Shown: in pieces, positions 32,081 to 43,211 of the stretch | Layout: every line of letters starts with the position of its first letter | Numbering within the stretch: position 1 is the stretch's first letter | From: Aspidapion aeneum | Lineage: Eukaryota > Arthropoda > Insecta > Coleoptera > Brentidae | DNA length: 64,000 bases | Assembly: GCA_963576565.1 (NCBI GenBank) | Contig: OY755047.1 | Span: forward strand, 36,547,851-36,611,850 | Direction of reading: 5' to 3' | Translations under genes and position numbers: made by a program | Notes under the pieces: generated by a model | Told to the model about the DNA's origin: nothing | Seen by the model: the letters and a program-made list of their open reading frames with translations, nothing else | Database searches by the model: none

Positions 32081-33329
32081 AAAACTCTGATTAATTCTCT
32101 GCCAAGTGTAGTTTGACCAATTAAAATCCATTGTATAGTTCAAAAGTTATAATAAAAACAAAATTGTCGGGTTTTTTTTTGGCCCGCCCGGTAATAGAAA
32201 CGTTTGCCCAGCATTCGTGCATAAGAAACTGAATTAAAAAATATATTTTAAGATAGGTGTTGAATCGGGTAATGGTCTACATAAAGATTCCCTTTTTTAA
32301 TCAAATAATATTTTTGATCACTGTAATTTATGATTTTTTTATCATTCAAATGCAATAAGCCATTAAGTAACGTTGATCAAAGTTTAGGCTCATTAAAATG
32401 GGAGAATAATTATGTTTTGACAACAAAAATCCAAAATAAACCACTCTGCGCTAAAAAATAAACAGGCAGTCGTTTTTACCACGTTAGTCTAGTCTTAGCA
32501 GGATGTTTTCTAGAAAGCTCCAGAAATTTAAGGCCTTTCCTTTAGTCAAAAGTATAATAATTTTGTCAAACAATGCAACTTTAAAAAAACAGGGAAAGTG
32601 TAATCAAATTATTAACATATGTTTTTAAAAAATTTTCTTGTCCAATTTTTTTTTGTTGTATCTAGATATAAGGATAGCAGCTATTTTAAAATTATAGTAG
32701 AATAAATATTTACTAATTCACGTGGGTAAAAAATCGTCATTTTTCATTTATCTTAAACTTAAATGTTAAAACCGTAAAAAATTACTTTTTTTAGTTGTAA
32801 GGTACGCAGGAACAAATTTTGTTAAAAAACCAAAGAATCGAAACTTAAAAATTCTATACAACGAAGGCCAAAAAAAATTAGAATTAGGTACTTAGGAACA
32901 CCCTGTATAGCGTCCAATATTTAATTATGATCATTTTGTAAATATTACCCTCATTACATAATTCTTATATAAATACAAATAAGATTGATGAATTAGGGCA
33001 AAAATGATATATCCAAATTATTGTTAATCCATTAAACACTTCTTCCTTACGCCTTTGCTTATAAAAATAATACACCGACCACATATTTCGGTAGGTTTTT
33101 TAAGTAAATTCAAAATATAGCTGAAAGTACGCAACGCGTTTAAAGAAAAAAAATATTTGCAGTAAATTGTAACATAAAATTTTTGTTTTCAAGATAAATT
33201 TAAAAAATTTTGACAAATTATTATGTTCTTAGTACAACACATCATGGACAGCAGTAATTATTTACCTCATAAGCTTCCATTGAAATAAGACACACTTAGA
33301 ATTCGTAAAACAAAATTCACTTAGCCAAA
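32081..33329. other. No recognisable feature
   Basis: AT-rich non-coding sequence. No exon or repeat structure was identified. Confidence 0.4.
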
Positions 33330-33730
33330 ATACCGCTGCGACAAAACAGCACTGCGACAAATTAGCGCGGAACTAAATACCGCTAAAAAAAATAACGTCG
33401 GAACAAAATGGCGTCGGTACAAAATAGCGCTGGTACTCAATAGCGCTAGTAGAAACTAAATATTTTAGAAAGAAACCCAATATTTTGTTCCAACGCTATT
33501 GTGTACCGGCGCTATTTTGTACCGGCGCTATTTTGTCCTGCGCAATTTTGTCTCACGCTTTTTTTGTCCCACGCCATTTGATCCAGCGCTCTTTATTCGC
33601 AGCACTATTTTGTCGCATCGCTATTTTATCGCAGCGCTATTTTGTATGGGCGCTATTTTGTCTCGCGCCATTTTGTTTCACGCTATTTTGATCCGCGCTA
33701 TTTTTGACAGCGCTGTTTTGTACCGGAACC
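33330..33730. repeat. Minisatellite hairpin, ~15-bp GCGCTATTTTGT units
   Basis: The left part (33335-33445) has ACAAAATAGCGC-type words. The right part (33483-33725) has the inverse, GCGCTATTTTGT plus three variable bases, about 16 times at 15-17 bp spacing. The two parts can fold on each other. Overlapping 68- and 78-codon frames merely translate the repeat and are not genes. Confidence 0.85.
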
Positions 33731-34063
33731 AGTAAAGACGAGGTCTTAATTTTAGGTTTTAAATCAAAAAATTTTTTTTTTTTTTTATTTGTCAAACACA
33801 CTGTGTTTTTTTATTGCAATCTAGTCAGTAAGACTAATTAGCAATTTTGTTTTAACTTAATTTACTAGAAAAGTCAGATTTAAACTTAGGGTTCACTCAA
33901 CAGTTCTCCCCGCTTTGTTTAGTCTGTAACTCACAATTGTGTTGTGTTTATAGCATTATTTTGTTTTATGTGTAATTCACTTAGTTTACTAGCTCAAACG
34001 GCTTCACTCTTTTTAGTCGTCGAACTAGCATAGTATTGTCTAGAAGCTGAATTGCTTCCATAT

Positions 34064-35837
34064 TCACATGCCGATGGAGTCTATCTTCATGGCTTTTTGC
34101 GTACTTTTTATAGTCTCTGCTACAGTTTCGATTTTTAGATCTGGATGAAGGTCACTATTTCGAACGTACCAAGGTGCATTCACAATGTTTCTTAATACTT
34201 TATTTTGAAATCTCTGTACAACTAGAATGTTACTCTCTTTAGCACAACCCCATAGTTGAATACCATATGTCCATACTGGTTTCAGTATTTGTCTATAAAG
34301 CAGTAACTTATTATGAATTGTTAAATTGGACTTCCTTCCAATTAGCCAGTTCATTTTTCTATACCTTATCTCAAGTTCTTCTTTTTTTTTCTTAACATGT
34401 GCTTTCCATACCTAGATATTTTGCCTGATTCGAATATGGTACTGGAATGTTGTTAATTGTTATTTGTATGTGATTTATATTTTTGTTTGTAAAATCAACA
34501 TGAATTGATTTGGTTTCATTTAATTTTATTCGCCACTTTGTGGTCCAACTGTGAATTTGGGTGACTGCATCCTGAAGTTTTTCTATGCATTTTTCAATAG
34601 ATTTTTCTACCGTCAATAAACCAGTATCATCGGCAAATGTTGCTAAGTGACAATTTTCTGGCTTTGGGATATCACAAGTGAATAATAAGTATAGATAAGG
34701 GCCTAGTACGCTACCCTGGGGCACGCCTGCTTGAATTTCTCTTAAATTTGAGTATGAGTCTTCCTGTTTTACTCTACAATGTCTATCAGATATGTATGAT
34801 TCCAAAATATCCGAATATTGTTTTGGCAGAAACCTTTTTAGTTTAAAATTAAGGCCTTCATACCACACTTTGTCAAATGCTTGTGCTACATCTAGAAAAA
34901 CTGCAGAACAAACTTTTCCCTCTTCTAGTGCTTTTTCTATTATATTAGTAATTCTGTGTACTTGATCTATCGTGGAATGCTTGTCTCGAAAACCAAATTG
35001 ATGAGATGGAATAATTTCTTGTCTTTCTATGATGGGTTATATTCTTTTAAGCAATAATTTTTCATAGAGCTTGGATATAATTGGCAGCAAAGATATTGGC
35101 CTGTAAGATGACACGTCATGGAGTGGTTTTCCCGGTTTTGGAATCATGATAACTTCTGCAACTTTCCACAGTTTAGGTACATACCTAAGCCTAAAAGACG
35201 CATTAATTAGGTTGCATAGTTTTACGATAGCTTTTCTGGGGAGTTGTTTTATGACTACCCCGTTAATAAGATCATACCCTGGGGCTTTTTTCGAATTAAT
35301 ATTTTTGATTTCTGTGAATATTTCTTTTGGTGATGTAAGCTTAATATGGTCCTTGATTTGATGGGGTTCATTTAAATGAAAGTGTTAATCTGGTGCTTCG
35401 TGGGGCTGAAATGTTTTTTTCTAAATGACTTGCAAAAATATCTGCTTTTTCTTCGTTACTCCTTGCCCACTGGTTGTTAGATTTTCGTATGGGTGGAATT
35501 TGGATAATTGGTCTTTTAAAATCTTTGGTTGCTTTCCAAAGGGAATAGTCGGTATTTTTATCATCTGTAAGTTCATTAAGAAAATGGTTAATAGATTCAT
35601 TTTTTATTACTAGAATTTCTCGCCTCTGTTGTTGAGATTTGTTTTGTCCCGAGGATCACGGCTTTGTTGCCACTTTCTTCTTAGTTTCCTTTTTTCCAAT
35701 ATAAGGTCTCTAATTTCCTTTGGATAGTTTTTTCCCTTAAAAATTCTCTTTGGTTTTGGACTGTTTTCCCAAGCTGCTTGTTGAATATTTGTAACAAAAT
35801 ATTCAACTTCTTTATCGATTTGTTCTGGCGTTTGCAA
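34064..35837 (-). pseudogene. LINE ORF2 reverse transcriptase part, several frameshifts
   Basis: Pieces in different minus-strand frames continue ORF2: AAWENSPKPKR (35610-35837), SLWKATKDFKRPI, a MIPKPGKP block near 35130-35150, FLDVAQAFDKVW (motif A Asp), AGVPQGSVLGPYLYLLF (motif B) and TFADDTGLL (motif C, catalytic Asp pair) in 34392-34868. The C-terminal part RQILKPVWTYGIQLWGCAKE lies at 34064-34354. Motif residues are preserved, but at least four frameshifts or stops separate them. No complete enzyme is encoded. Confidence 0.85.
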
Positions 35838-36619
35838 TGGTACTGATACTGATACTGATAATGGTTAATTTTTTCTGACAGACTTTGTTTAAAACTAATC
35901 CAGTCAGTCAGTTTATTAACTAGTGAGATATTTGCTTCTTTCTTTATTATGTTTTTACTAAGAGTTAGAATAATAGGTGAATGATCTGATTGTAAATCAA
36001 AACTTTCTTCTATATCTACAAAACTTAAAGATATATTTTTTACTATAAAAAAATCAATTAGATCTGGAATTTTTCCTGGATCTGTTGGATAGTATGTGGG
36101 CTTACCAGTTGATATCGGCTCACATTGATATTCACTAATAGCTTGCAAAAGTTCTTTTCCTTTAGAATTCGTCAGTCTAGATCCCCAGTAGGTATTTTTT
36201 GCATTAAAGTCACCTTCAATTATAAAACGGTTTCCTAATTTTCTGAGAAAATTAAGATATTGATTTTTCTTTAGTAAGTGCCTTGGTGGTATATAGACAG
36301 CACTTATGACTAATGTATATGTTTTGGTTTTTACACTTACTAATGTAGCTTGAATCTCTATGGTTTTATATCCCATCTCCTCATAGTGTGATATATTTTC
36401 TTTAATTATTACAGCACTTCCCCCATGTGCAGTATTGCTAGGGTGAGTTGTATGATACACTTTATAACCTTTAAATTTAATGTGAGACTGGTTAGTGAAA
36501 TGCGTTTCTGACACAAGACAGACGTCAATTTTTTCTATGTCTAGAATAACTTGCAAGTCTTGCTGATGTTGCAAGAGACCATTCGCATTCCAAGCTAGGA
36601 TTCTAAGATTACTGACCAT
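35681..36619 (-). CDS. LINE ORF2 N-terminal part: APE-type endonuclease
   Basis: The open 312-codon stretch contains all the usual apurinic-endonuclease-like motifs: LAWNANGL near the start, VSETHF, GGSAVIIK, EGDFNAKNTYWGS, a DLIDFF block and QSDHSPIIL. These residues bind metal and nick target DNA to prime reverse transcription. The domain looks intact. The frame runs off after a short GATACT-type repeat (near 35840-35862, encoding YQYQYQYH); true ORF2 continues in another phase. Confidence 0.88.
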   Translation of the reverse strand: MVSNLRILAWNANGLLQHQQDLQVILDIEKIDVCLVSETHFTNQSHIKFKGYKVYHTTHPSNTAHGGSAVIIKENISHYEEMGYKTIEIQATLVSVKTKTYTLVISAVYIPPRHLLKKNQYLNFLRKLGNRFIIEGDFNAKNTYWGSRLTNSKGKELLQAISEYQCEPISTGKPTYYPTDPGKIPDLIDFFIVKNISLSFVDIEESFDLQSDHSPIILTLSKNIIKKEANISLVNKLTDWISFKQSLSEKINHYQYQYQYHCKRQNKSIKKLNILLQIFNKQLGKTVQNQREFLREKTIQRKLETLYWKKGN

Positions 36620-37998
36620 TTTGAGGCATATTGGTAGCTCCGTTATTGCTACTTTCTAGTTTAGTTAATCGCTCATCAAGTTTGTTCAATTTCTCCAAAA
36701 TTAATTGTAGTGTTTGTTCCATAGTATTTTGACTACTGATATTAATATCAGGTATAGTAGCTGTTGCTGCTACTTGGCTGTATGTCCTTGTCACAGAGTT
36801 TTGTGTGACTGTGTTTCTTGTCTGTTGGTTTTGTCTATTTGTACTCACGTTTGGTATGAGATTCGGTTTCTTAGGTTTATTTTTCAATTTTTGTATTTCC
36901 TTAGCAACAAGGTATCCTCTGTAGTTAGCAGGATGCTTGCCTCCACAGTGGATGCATTTTGGCTCAGATTCTTTTGGTTTGGGGCATTCTACAGTAATAT
37001 GTTTCCCCGTGCATTTTACGCAACGTGGTTCTTTAGCGCAATATTTTTGCGTGTGTCCATAAGATTGGCATCTTTTGCATTGAGGGACTAACTTTGAGGT
37101 TTTTAGTGCTTTTATTTCCACTTCAATCCCAAGGATACTGGAAATTTCAAAAATTTTGTTGATATCTTCATCGTGGCTAAATGTGAGCATAAACATGTTA
37201 AGAGGTTGTCTTGTTCTCCATTTAAGTTTGTTGCTGGCCTCCAGTGCCTTAAAACCTTTTTTTTGTAGATCAGCTACAATTTTTTGTGGGTCACATGAGA
37301 AGTGTAGCCTATTCGCTATTACTCTAATTGGCCTTATTTGTTTGTTTTCGTATGAGTGCCGCATCAATGGCATTTATTTCATTAAGCATTTTAGTAACCA
37401 GCCGATAGCTGTCTGCGTCTTGTACATTTATTTTAATATTTTCGTTATTTAAAACTTTTATTTTAACTCCTTGTATGATATTTAACTTTTCATAAATATC
37501 ATTAAAATTATTTACGCCATTTACCATAATCGGTGGAGGTAATGGAGCTTTTTTAACCTTAGTTGGGGGTTCTTCATTTTGTGTTTTATTGGAGGGCTCT
37601 CCAGTGCCCGAGCTTTGTTGTGGTGGTGAAAGTGAAGTATCCATTCGACGTTTTTTCCAACCTTTTCCTTTTTGTCTGATCCCCTCAGTTTCTCTTGCCA
37701 GATCGTCCTCATCAGTAATGTAGTCCATGTCAGACTCTTCTTTTTTAGTGACTTTTGTCTCTAAATCTGCAAATTTTCTTTGCATACTTTCCAGTTGACT
37801 TCGGAGATAATCCACTTGTACACTAAGTGAATTTTTTTCGTTTTGGGATTTTTTCCATTCGCTATATAAAACTTCTTCATTTTGTGTTCTAGTATGGCTA
37901 TCCTGAAATAATTCGGCATTATCCATTTTTTCTTGATTTTGTTTGGGCTTTTCGCTAATTTTTACAGGTGATGGTACACTTTTCTTGCTTTTAAACAT
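36609..37998 (-). pseudogene. LINE ORF1 (gag-like, zinc knuckles), one frameshift
   Basis: The N-terminal part (37324-37998) is Lys/Glu-rich, with a coiled-coil-like segment and the start of an RNA-binding domain. The rest (36609-37373) is in another frame; the shift lies near 37350, where both frames encode the sequence around NAIDAAL/MPLMRHSYENKQ. Downstream are CKRCQSYGHTQKYC (CX2CX4HX4C) and CVKCTGKHITVEC (CX2CX3HX4C). A third knuckle, CIHCGGKHPANYRGY, has lost its last Cys to Tyr. The protein normally binds the element's RNA and escorts it. This copy is dead through the frameshift. Confidence 0.85.
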
Positions 37999-38060
37999 GA
38001 TATATTATTTATAATACACATTGTATATAGATTTTTAACACAGTTTTTTCGCGCGCGAGG

Positions 38061-38327
38061 TTTATTGTAAACAAAACAAACTTCGACTTTGACCTCGTTA
38101 GTACTATCATGCAGGTACGATGCAATATAACCGTACTGAACTGCGATCGAACGAATACTAAATCAAAATAAAATGTAAAAAACAATATGTTAAGTTAAAA
38201 AAATGCATACTTATGCAAGTTATAGGTAATAAAAACAAATATAAATATTTACATACATACATATCCCAATCGAAAAACTTTACCGTTCCTTTCGCCGTGC
38301 TGCAGTTGGGTAAAAATATAATGTTAT
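38061..38327. other. Spacer between LINE and LTR element
   Basis: Contains the CCTTTCGCCGTGCTGCAGTT word near 38290 (also near 30850). No gene. Confidence 0.4.
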
Positions 38328-38764
38328 TGTGCAAGCTGTGCTTGACAATTACACTTGCTTAACTCGGCTTGGTTAAGCAGCGGGACTAAAGTAAAAGTTT
38401 ACTGCCAGGAGCAGCCTCACTCCCTGCAATGACCAAGAAGGCTTATGGTACAGTAAACTAAGTAGGTATAGTGAGAACAACTATCAAATGTTGAATCTGC
38501 TTTATTGAGATAAATCCTCTCTTTTTATATTCAAAAATTGTTATGGTTCGTGATAAATTATAAAATATAAAATTCCATATAATGTGTTGTTTTATAAACT
38601 AAATAATTTATATAATTTAAATAGGTAAACTTGAGAAGGTAGTTTATGTTATTAAAACCTAATTTCTCAAGATCACCTGTGTTTAAATAATAAATTTAAC
38701 TAAAAATGAAGATTTATGAAAAATGGTAAAAAAAAGAAAATCTGTTTAATTTTGTAATTAAACA
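38328..38764 (-). repeat. 3' LTR
   Basis: 437 bp. In element orientation it begins TGTTTAATTAC and ends CAGCTTGCACA. It is about 20 bp longer than the other LTR because of small indels. Confidence 0.9.
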
Positions 38765-39270
38765 TTTTCCCCTCTCTCCAGAACGGGTGACTGTAGGGAC
38801 TTCAGGTTGAATAATGCTGATGATATGGTAGGTAGGTATCGAAATAGGTACTGCTGCTTTATAAGGTGAGTCAGTTTCTTAAAACTGCTGACAATGAATC
38901 TAGGCATCGGTTGTTTGATTTTGCGGTCATCGTACGTCGTCGAACTTTTCGCTGTGGCGACAAATTGTTTCTGTTGCAATGTTGCAAAATATTATGATCT
39001 ATTGTTATTGTTGTTATTCCCTTACTATTGTAAGTGCCATGAAGAAATTGTAAATTGGGAGGCAAGAATTTAAAATGATTTGTTGCATATTTACAATGGC
39101 AAAATGTTTATGACTTATTTGCCATTGTCCTTCCGCCTCTTCAGTAAATTTTGAGTTGGAATATTTCTTCTTTTGGGATTTCTTTCTAGTAAGGATTGTT
39201 GCTTTTTGTTTAAAAGTTTTCTTCTCTTTAATATGTCTTCTTGACTTTTGATTATGTTTGGACTTGCTTT

Positions 39271-40290
39271 TTATTCTGAAGGTATTCCTGGTTGAGCACA
39301 GGATAGGTACCAATTTTCTTTTTGGCTTTTTGGTTTTTTTACTTTGCTATTTAATTTGATATGCTGGATTTTGTTGTTTCGTACTATGTTCTGTTCTTCT
39401 AGAGTTTGTTGTTCTTTGCTCACTTCTTTCTTAACCAAGATTACTGGAGGTATCTTGATATACATGATCTGCGTGATATTTTAAATTATCTTCTTTTTGA
39501 GTTTGTTCAGTTTGAATAAAGTTGCTTATTTTATGGTTTGTCTTTGTTTCTTTGCTTACTTCTTTCTTCTTAAGTGTATACATTTCTTTTTTTAAAAATT
39601 GAAAAAAGTCTTCTAGTGTGGGGATTTTGTTTTTGAACGCTTGAAACCATCCATGGTATGACTTTTCTACTTCAGACGTCAATTTCTTTGACAATAATTT
39701 CATCAATGGTAGGTCCCAAGTTTCTGTATTTTGCCCAGAGGTTTGAATGTCTCTAAGGCACTGACGGCTCGTCTTATAAGGCTGTTGTAATTCTTTAACT
39801 GTTTCTTCATCCACACTTGGGATGTCTCGGATATCATCTAAATGATCCATAATGACGTTTGGAATGTGAAAAATTTCATGGTACTTAAAATCAGTTGATG
39901 GGCTCTTGTTCAACTCTTCAATTCTTTCAATTAAATACTGAAGAACTTCTTTTAATGTGGGCAATCTGCCTAGTTCGTAGTTTACCCATTCATGGTGTAA
40001 AATGTGCGTCTCGACATCCCATTTCTGGTAAATTATGTTTATAATTATTGGCTCCCAATTGACTTTAATCGCTTGTGAAAAGTCAAGTAGATCTCGGCAT
40101 GTAGCAAAAGTTGTTCTAATTTTTGAACTGACGCATGCTCCATTATGTGCATGTCTAGAAGGCAATCTAGAAGGTGTGAACTCATTTTGTATCTTCTTAG
40201 CTGTCTTTCTAGCAACATTCTTTCTAGGTTTGTTCCTATCATTATGGTCGGTTGACTTTCTGTACTGGTTTCTTCTTAAGGCTTTTATTT
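39271..40290 (-). pseudogene. BEL/Pao-type gag-like region, broken
   Basis: The longest frame (39431-40165, 244 codons) contains LLDFSQAIKVNWEPIIINII, then YQKWDVETHILHHEW and LPTLKEVLQYLIERIEEL. That pattern matches the C-terminal half of BEL/Pao gag proteins (a W-containing helix, then xLPTxxEfLxFLexr). Downstream it is Lys/Glu-rich, without a zinc knuckle. Overlapping frames upstream (40045-40242) and downstream (39271-39465) suggest frameshifts at both ends. The gene normally encodes the particle structural protein. Any mobility would need another element's pol. Confidence 0.6.
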
Positions 40291-40545
40291 AATGGCTTTA
40301 TTTTTTATCTGACCATTTAGGCTTCTGTAGGCCTGACGGACAGTTGGCTTTTCTGCTTAAGTTTGGCTTTTTGTCAGTGGACTGGCTATGTCGCCGGACT
40401 GTGGTGGTTAGGAGAACGGTGTGTCCCCTGGTTGTGCCTTTTTGTTGCGCTGGTCTATCGCTTATTCGGACTATGGTGCACTGGTAATTGATCTATAGTT
40501 GGACTGTTCAGACTGACTGGCGGATGGTCGGACTTTCTTGTTAAA

Positions 40546-40885
40546 GGTCGCTCTTGTGGACGGTTGAAGCTCTCTTGCGTAGTGGCTTCGGACAGGACAA
40601 GTGTACGGATAGTCGTACTGGCAGGTGGACGGCTTTTTGAAGCTTATAGAATGGACGGACTTTCTCGTGGAAGGTCGCTTTTGTGGACGGTTGAAGCTCT
40701 TTTGCGTAGTGTCTTCGGACAGGACAAGTGTACGGATAGTCGTACTGTCAGGTGGAGGGCTTTTTGAAGCTTGTAGAATGGACGGACATTCTCGTGGAAG
40801 GTCGCTCTGGTTGTAGCTCTCTTGCGTAGTGGCTTCGGACAGGACAAGTGTACGGACAGTCGTACTGGCAGGTGGACGGTTGGGC
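40546..40885 (-). repeat. Leader tandem repeat, 127-bp units (~2.7 copies)
   Basis: GGTCGCT starts units at 40546, 40673 and 40800. Each contains GTAGTGTCTTCGGACAGGAC-like and GATAGTCGTACTG blocks. The open frames here (such as 40471-40989 minus) are translations of the repeat, rich in Arg, Ser and Pro. Confidence 0.85.
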
Positions 40886-40950
40886 TGTAGTGGTGTTCTT
40901 CTTACGGGCGTCGGTGGCGGTTTCTTTCTTCGAAGGACCAATTTGCTTAA

Positions 40951-40967
40951 TCCGGCTCGAAGGACCA
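40951..40967 (-). promoter_or_regulatory. Primer binding site, tRNA-Tyr
   Basis: TGGTCCTTCGAGCCGGA lies one base from the 5' LTR. Its complement, TCCGGCTCGAAGGACCA, is the acceptor end of animal tRNA-Tyr plus CCA. Confidence 0.85.
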
Positions 40968-40968
40968 A

Positions 40969-41384
40969 TGTGCAAGCTGTGCTTGACAATTACACTTGCT
41001 TAACTCGGCTTGGTTACTAAAGTAAAACTTTACTGCCTGGGATCAGCCTCACTCCCTGCAATGACCAAGAAGGCTTATGGTACAGTAAACTAAGTAGGTA
41101 TAGTGAGAACAACTATCAAATGTTGAATCTGCTTTATTGAGATAAATCCTCTCTTTTTATATTCAAAAATTGTTATGGTTCGTGATAAATTATAAAATTC
41201 CATATAATGTGTTGTTTTATAAACTAAATAATTTATATAATTTAGATAGTTAAACTTGAGAAGGTAGTTTATGTTATTAAAACCTAATTTCTCAACCTGT
41301 GTTTAAATAATAAATTTAACTAATAATGAAGATTTATGAAAAATGGTAAAAAAAAGAAAATCTGTTTAATGTTGTAATTAAACA
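40969..41384 (-). repeat. 5' LTR
   Basis: 416 bp, matching 38328-38764 along its length. Confidence 0.9.
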
Positions 41385-41389
41385 GTTAT

Positions 41390-42397
41390 TCAATTTACAA
41401 AGGCGTTCTAAAAATATGGAACTATGGGCTCAAACAACTTTGCTTCCGTAAAAGATACTTTAATATAATTACGTTGTCCAATTATAAATGTATCTTAAGT
41501 TAACTAATTGGCCTAATTTGATAGTTACAGGTTAAACCTAGATTATAAATCGGTAATTTTAGTACGAAATACGTAAAAAAAGCTGCGGTAAAGTACACTT
41601 TACGACTTTAATTTAAGAACGGAAAGCGGCACTTTACCCTATATTATGTGGTTAAGCTACGTTAGCGCATATTGTGCAGAAAACTAAAATCAGAGGGCAC
41701 GGCAGTGCCTCGCCAAGTTCGCGCTGCTGTACCATTTTTTCTTGAAACATTTCAGCCCATATTTGACCTATCCAAAACTCTACTTTGGAATAAGCTACGA
41801 AAACTGCAACTTTGCACAGTCATAGATTTTCATAGAGTTAACAACTCCTCCAAGTTTCATGTATTTCCATAAAGTAGTAAAGTAGTTACGAAATTTCGAA
41901 ATAGCCACTCACTCACTCACTAATGTATAGATCATTAAAATTCTACTGTACTCCCAGACTGATAGAAATGATGACCAAACCCCTGGAAAAAGTCATAAAA
42001 ACCCCAAAATTCTCATTTACTCCCCTCCCCTATACATGTAAAGATATGTAAAAGTCACATTGCCAGTTTCCAGGAACCCTAGAGAGCTGATCTTTGGCAG
42101 ACTGGTAGGAACTATGATAAAACTATAGAAAAAAATTTAAAAACATCAAAATTTTAATTCACTTCCATCCCTTACATATATGTAAAGTTATGTAAAAGTA
42201 ACATTGTCCACTTTCAGAAACGCTAGAGAGCTGAGCTTTGGAAGGCTCATAGGAACTATGATAAAACCATGGAGAAAACTTAAAAAACCTCAAAATTTTA
42301 AATAAGGTATTGCAAAAGTTTTGAACAATATTCCGCATATTTTACTAGGTACCTACTTTATAAATATTATCCAATTCCTTTAAAAAAGAAGTGAAAT
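41390..42397. repeat. Non-coding dispersed-repeat material
   Basis: A block at about 41670-41930 (GGCACGGCAGTGCCTCGCC ... CACTCACTCACTCAC) looks like a non-coding SINE/MITE-like element. At about 41940-42300 two or three diverged direct copies of ~135 bp follow (CTAGAGAGCTGA, GGAACTATGATAAAACTAT, CATGTAAAG.TATGTAAAAGT). No gene. Confidence 0.5.
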
Positions 42398-42763
42398 CAT
42401 AACAAAAACATTTCATATAAAAAAGCCAAGTACGCGAAAATGGTATTCCGTAAAAAGAATTGAGATAAAAGTAAAGCCAAATTCTCTAATGCAAATTTCA
42501 AAATGAAAGGTTCTTACTAGTTTGGAAATGCTTTTCTAAAATTGGCTATTACGGCTGCAAATGACTCTTAGGCACAGTGCTAAATTAAACATAAAGAAGT
42601 TGGGCAGTAATAGCAAAGTTTTAAAAAATATTTCTAAACTAGTAAGAACCTTTCATTTTGAAATTTGCATTGGAGAACTTGGCTTTACTTTAATCTCAAT
42701 TCTTATTACGGAATATCATTTTCGCGTACTTGGCTTTTTTTTACATGAAATGTTTTTGTTATG
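42398..42763. mobile_element. Foldback element family A, copy 1
   Basis: It starts CATAACAAAAACATTTCAT and ends with the inverse. Arms of about 150 bp share ACGCGAAAATGGTATTCCGT, GAATTGAGATAAAAGTAAAG and TGAAAGGTTCTTACTAGTTT. Copy 2 is at 61339-61701. Confidence 0.8.
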
Positions 42764-42811
42764 ATTAAACATTTTGCATCTGACTTCTCTCCGTCAATCT
42801 TGTAAAAAGTA

Positions 42812-42877
42812 GAGTCCCTGTATGTTGACATATTTGCATATATTAATATATCGAAATATGTCAACATGCAGGGACTC
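42812..42877. ncRNA. 66-nt hairpin, possible microRNA precursor or tiny MITE
   Basis: GAGTCCCTG, a 2-nt mismatch, then TGTTGACATATTT pair with AAATATGTCAACA, a mismatch, and CAGGGACTC. The loop is AT-rich, about 18 nt. Size and stem resemble a pre-miRNA, but no expression evidence exists and it lies among foldback elements. Confidence 0.3.
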
Positions 42878-43211
42878 GAAGAAGAGAAAATGTGTTTAGT
42901 TAAATTTTAAATGCACAATCTACATATTGAATCACCTTTCTAAAAGATAACGTATTCATATTTTCAAACTGTATATTTAATTTCGGTCAATTTATAGGTA
43001 AGTAAGTTTTTTATTTTTTTCTCGTTTGATGAAAATAAATCTATTTACATAAAATTAAATCAGAATTATTTTTGTGAATGTTACTTTTTGCATTAAAAAT
43101 AATGGGTAACTTTCCCACACAGTGTTTCACGTACGCATTTGTGGGCCGATAGTGCCTCTTTACCGCACTGCGTGCGTGTAATAGTATATGTACAGAAACT
43201 GTCACTTTTCC

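Larger units (their letters stand above)
33900..38060 (-). mobile_element. Jockey-clade non-LTR retrotransposon (LINE), defective
   Basis: On the minus strand the order is ORF1 (gag-like with zinc knuckles), ORF2 (APE endonuclease, RT) and an A/T-rich 3' end near 33840-33950. ORF2 begins at 36619, overlapping the ORF1 stop at 36609, as is usual in the clade. The exact 5' end is uncertain, near 38000-38110. Frameshifts disrupt both ORFs. A much older copy of the same family lies at 3420-3800 plus 5385-5690. Confidence 0.88.
38328..41384 (-). mobile_element. Gag-only LTR retrotransposon, BEL/Pao-like, 3.06 kb
   Basis: Direct repeats 38328-38764 and 40969-41384 start TG and end CA. GTTAT flanks both outer ends (38323-38327 and 41385-41389), a 5-bp duplication. 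Orientation is minus: next to the right LTR is TGGTCCTTCGAGCCGGA (40951-40967), complementary to the 3' end of tRNA-Tyr. Next to the left LTR is a polypurine tract, GGAGAGAGGGGAAAA (38765-38779). The 2.2-kb interior has a gag-like region but no protease, RT, RNase H or integrase. The LTRs differ by small indels (for example four bases GATC missing near 41295), so the insertion is not brand new. Confidence 0.92.

Noticed and set aside
33485..33735. Cys/Phe/Leu-rich frames of 68 and 78 codons
   Set aside because: Pure translations of the 15-bp GCGCTATTTTGT array in two phases.
40471..40989. 172-codon Ser/Pro/Arg frame on the minus strand
   Set aside because: It covers the 127-bp leader repeats of the LTR element and its primer site, so it is not a gene.
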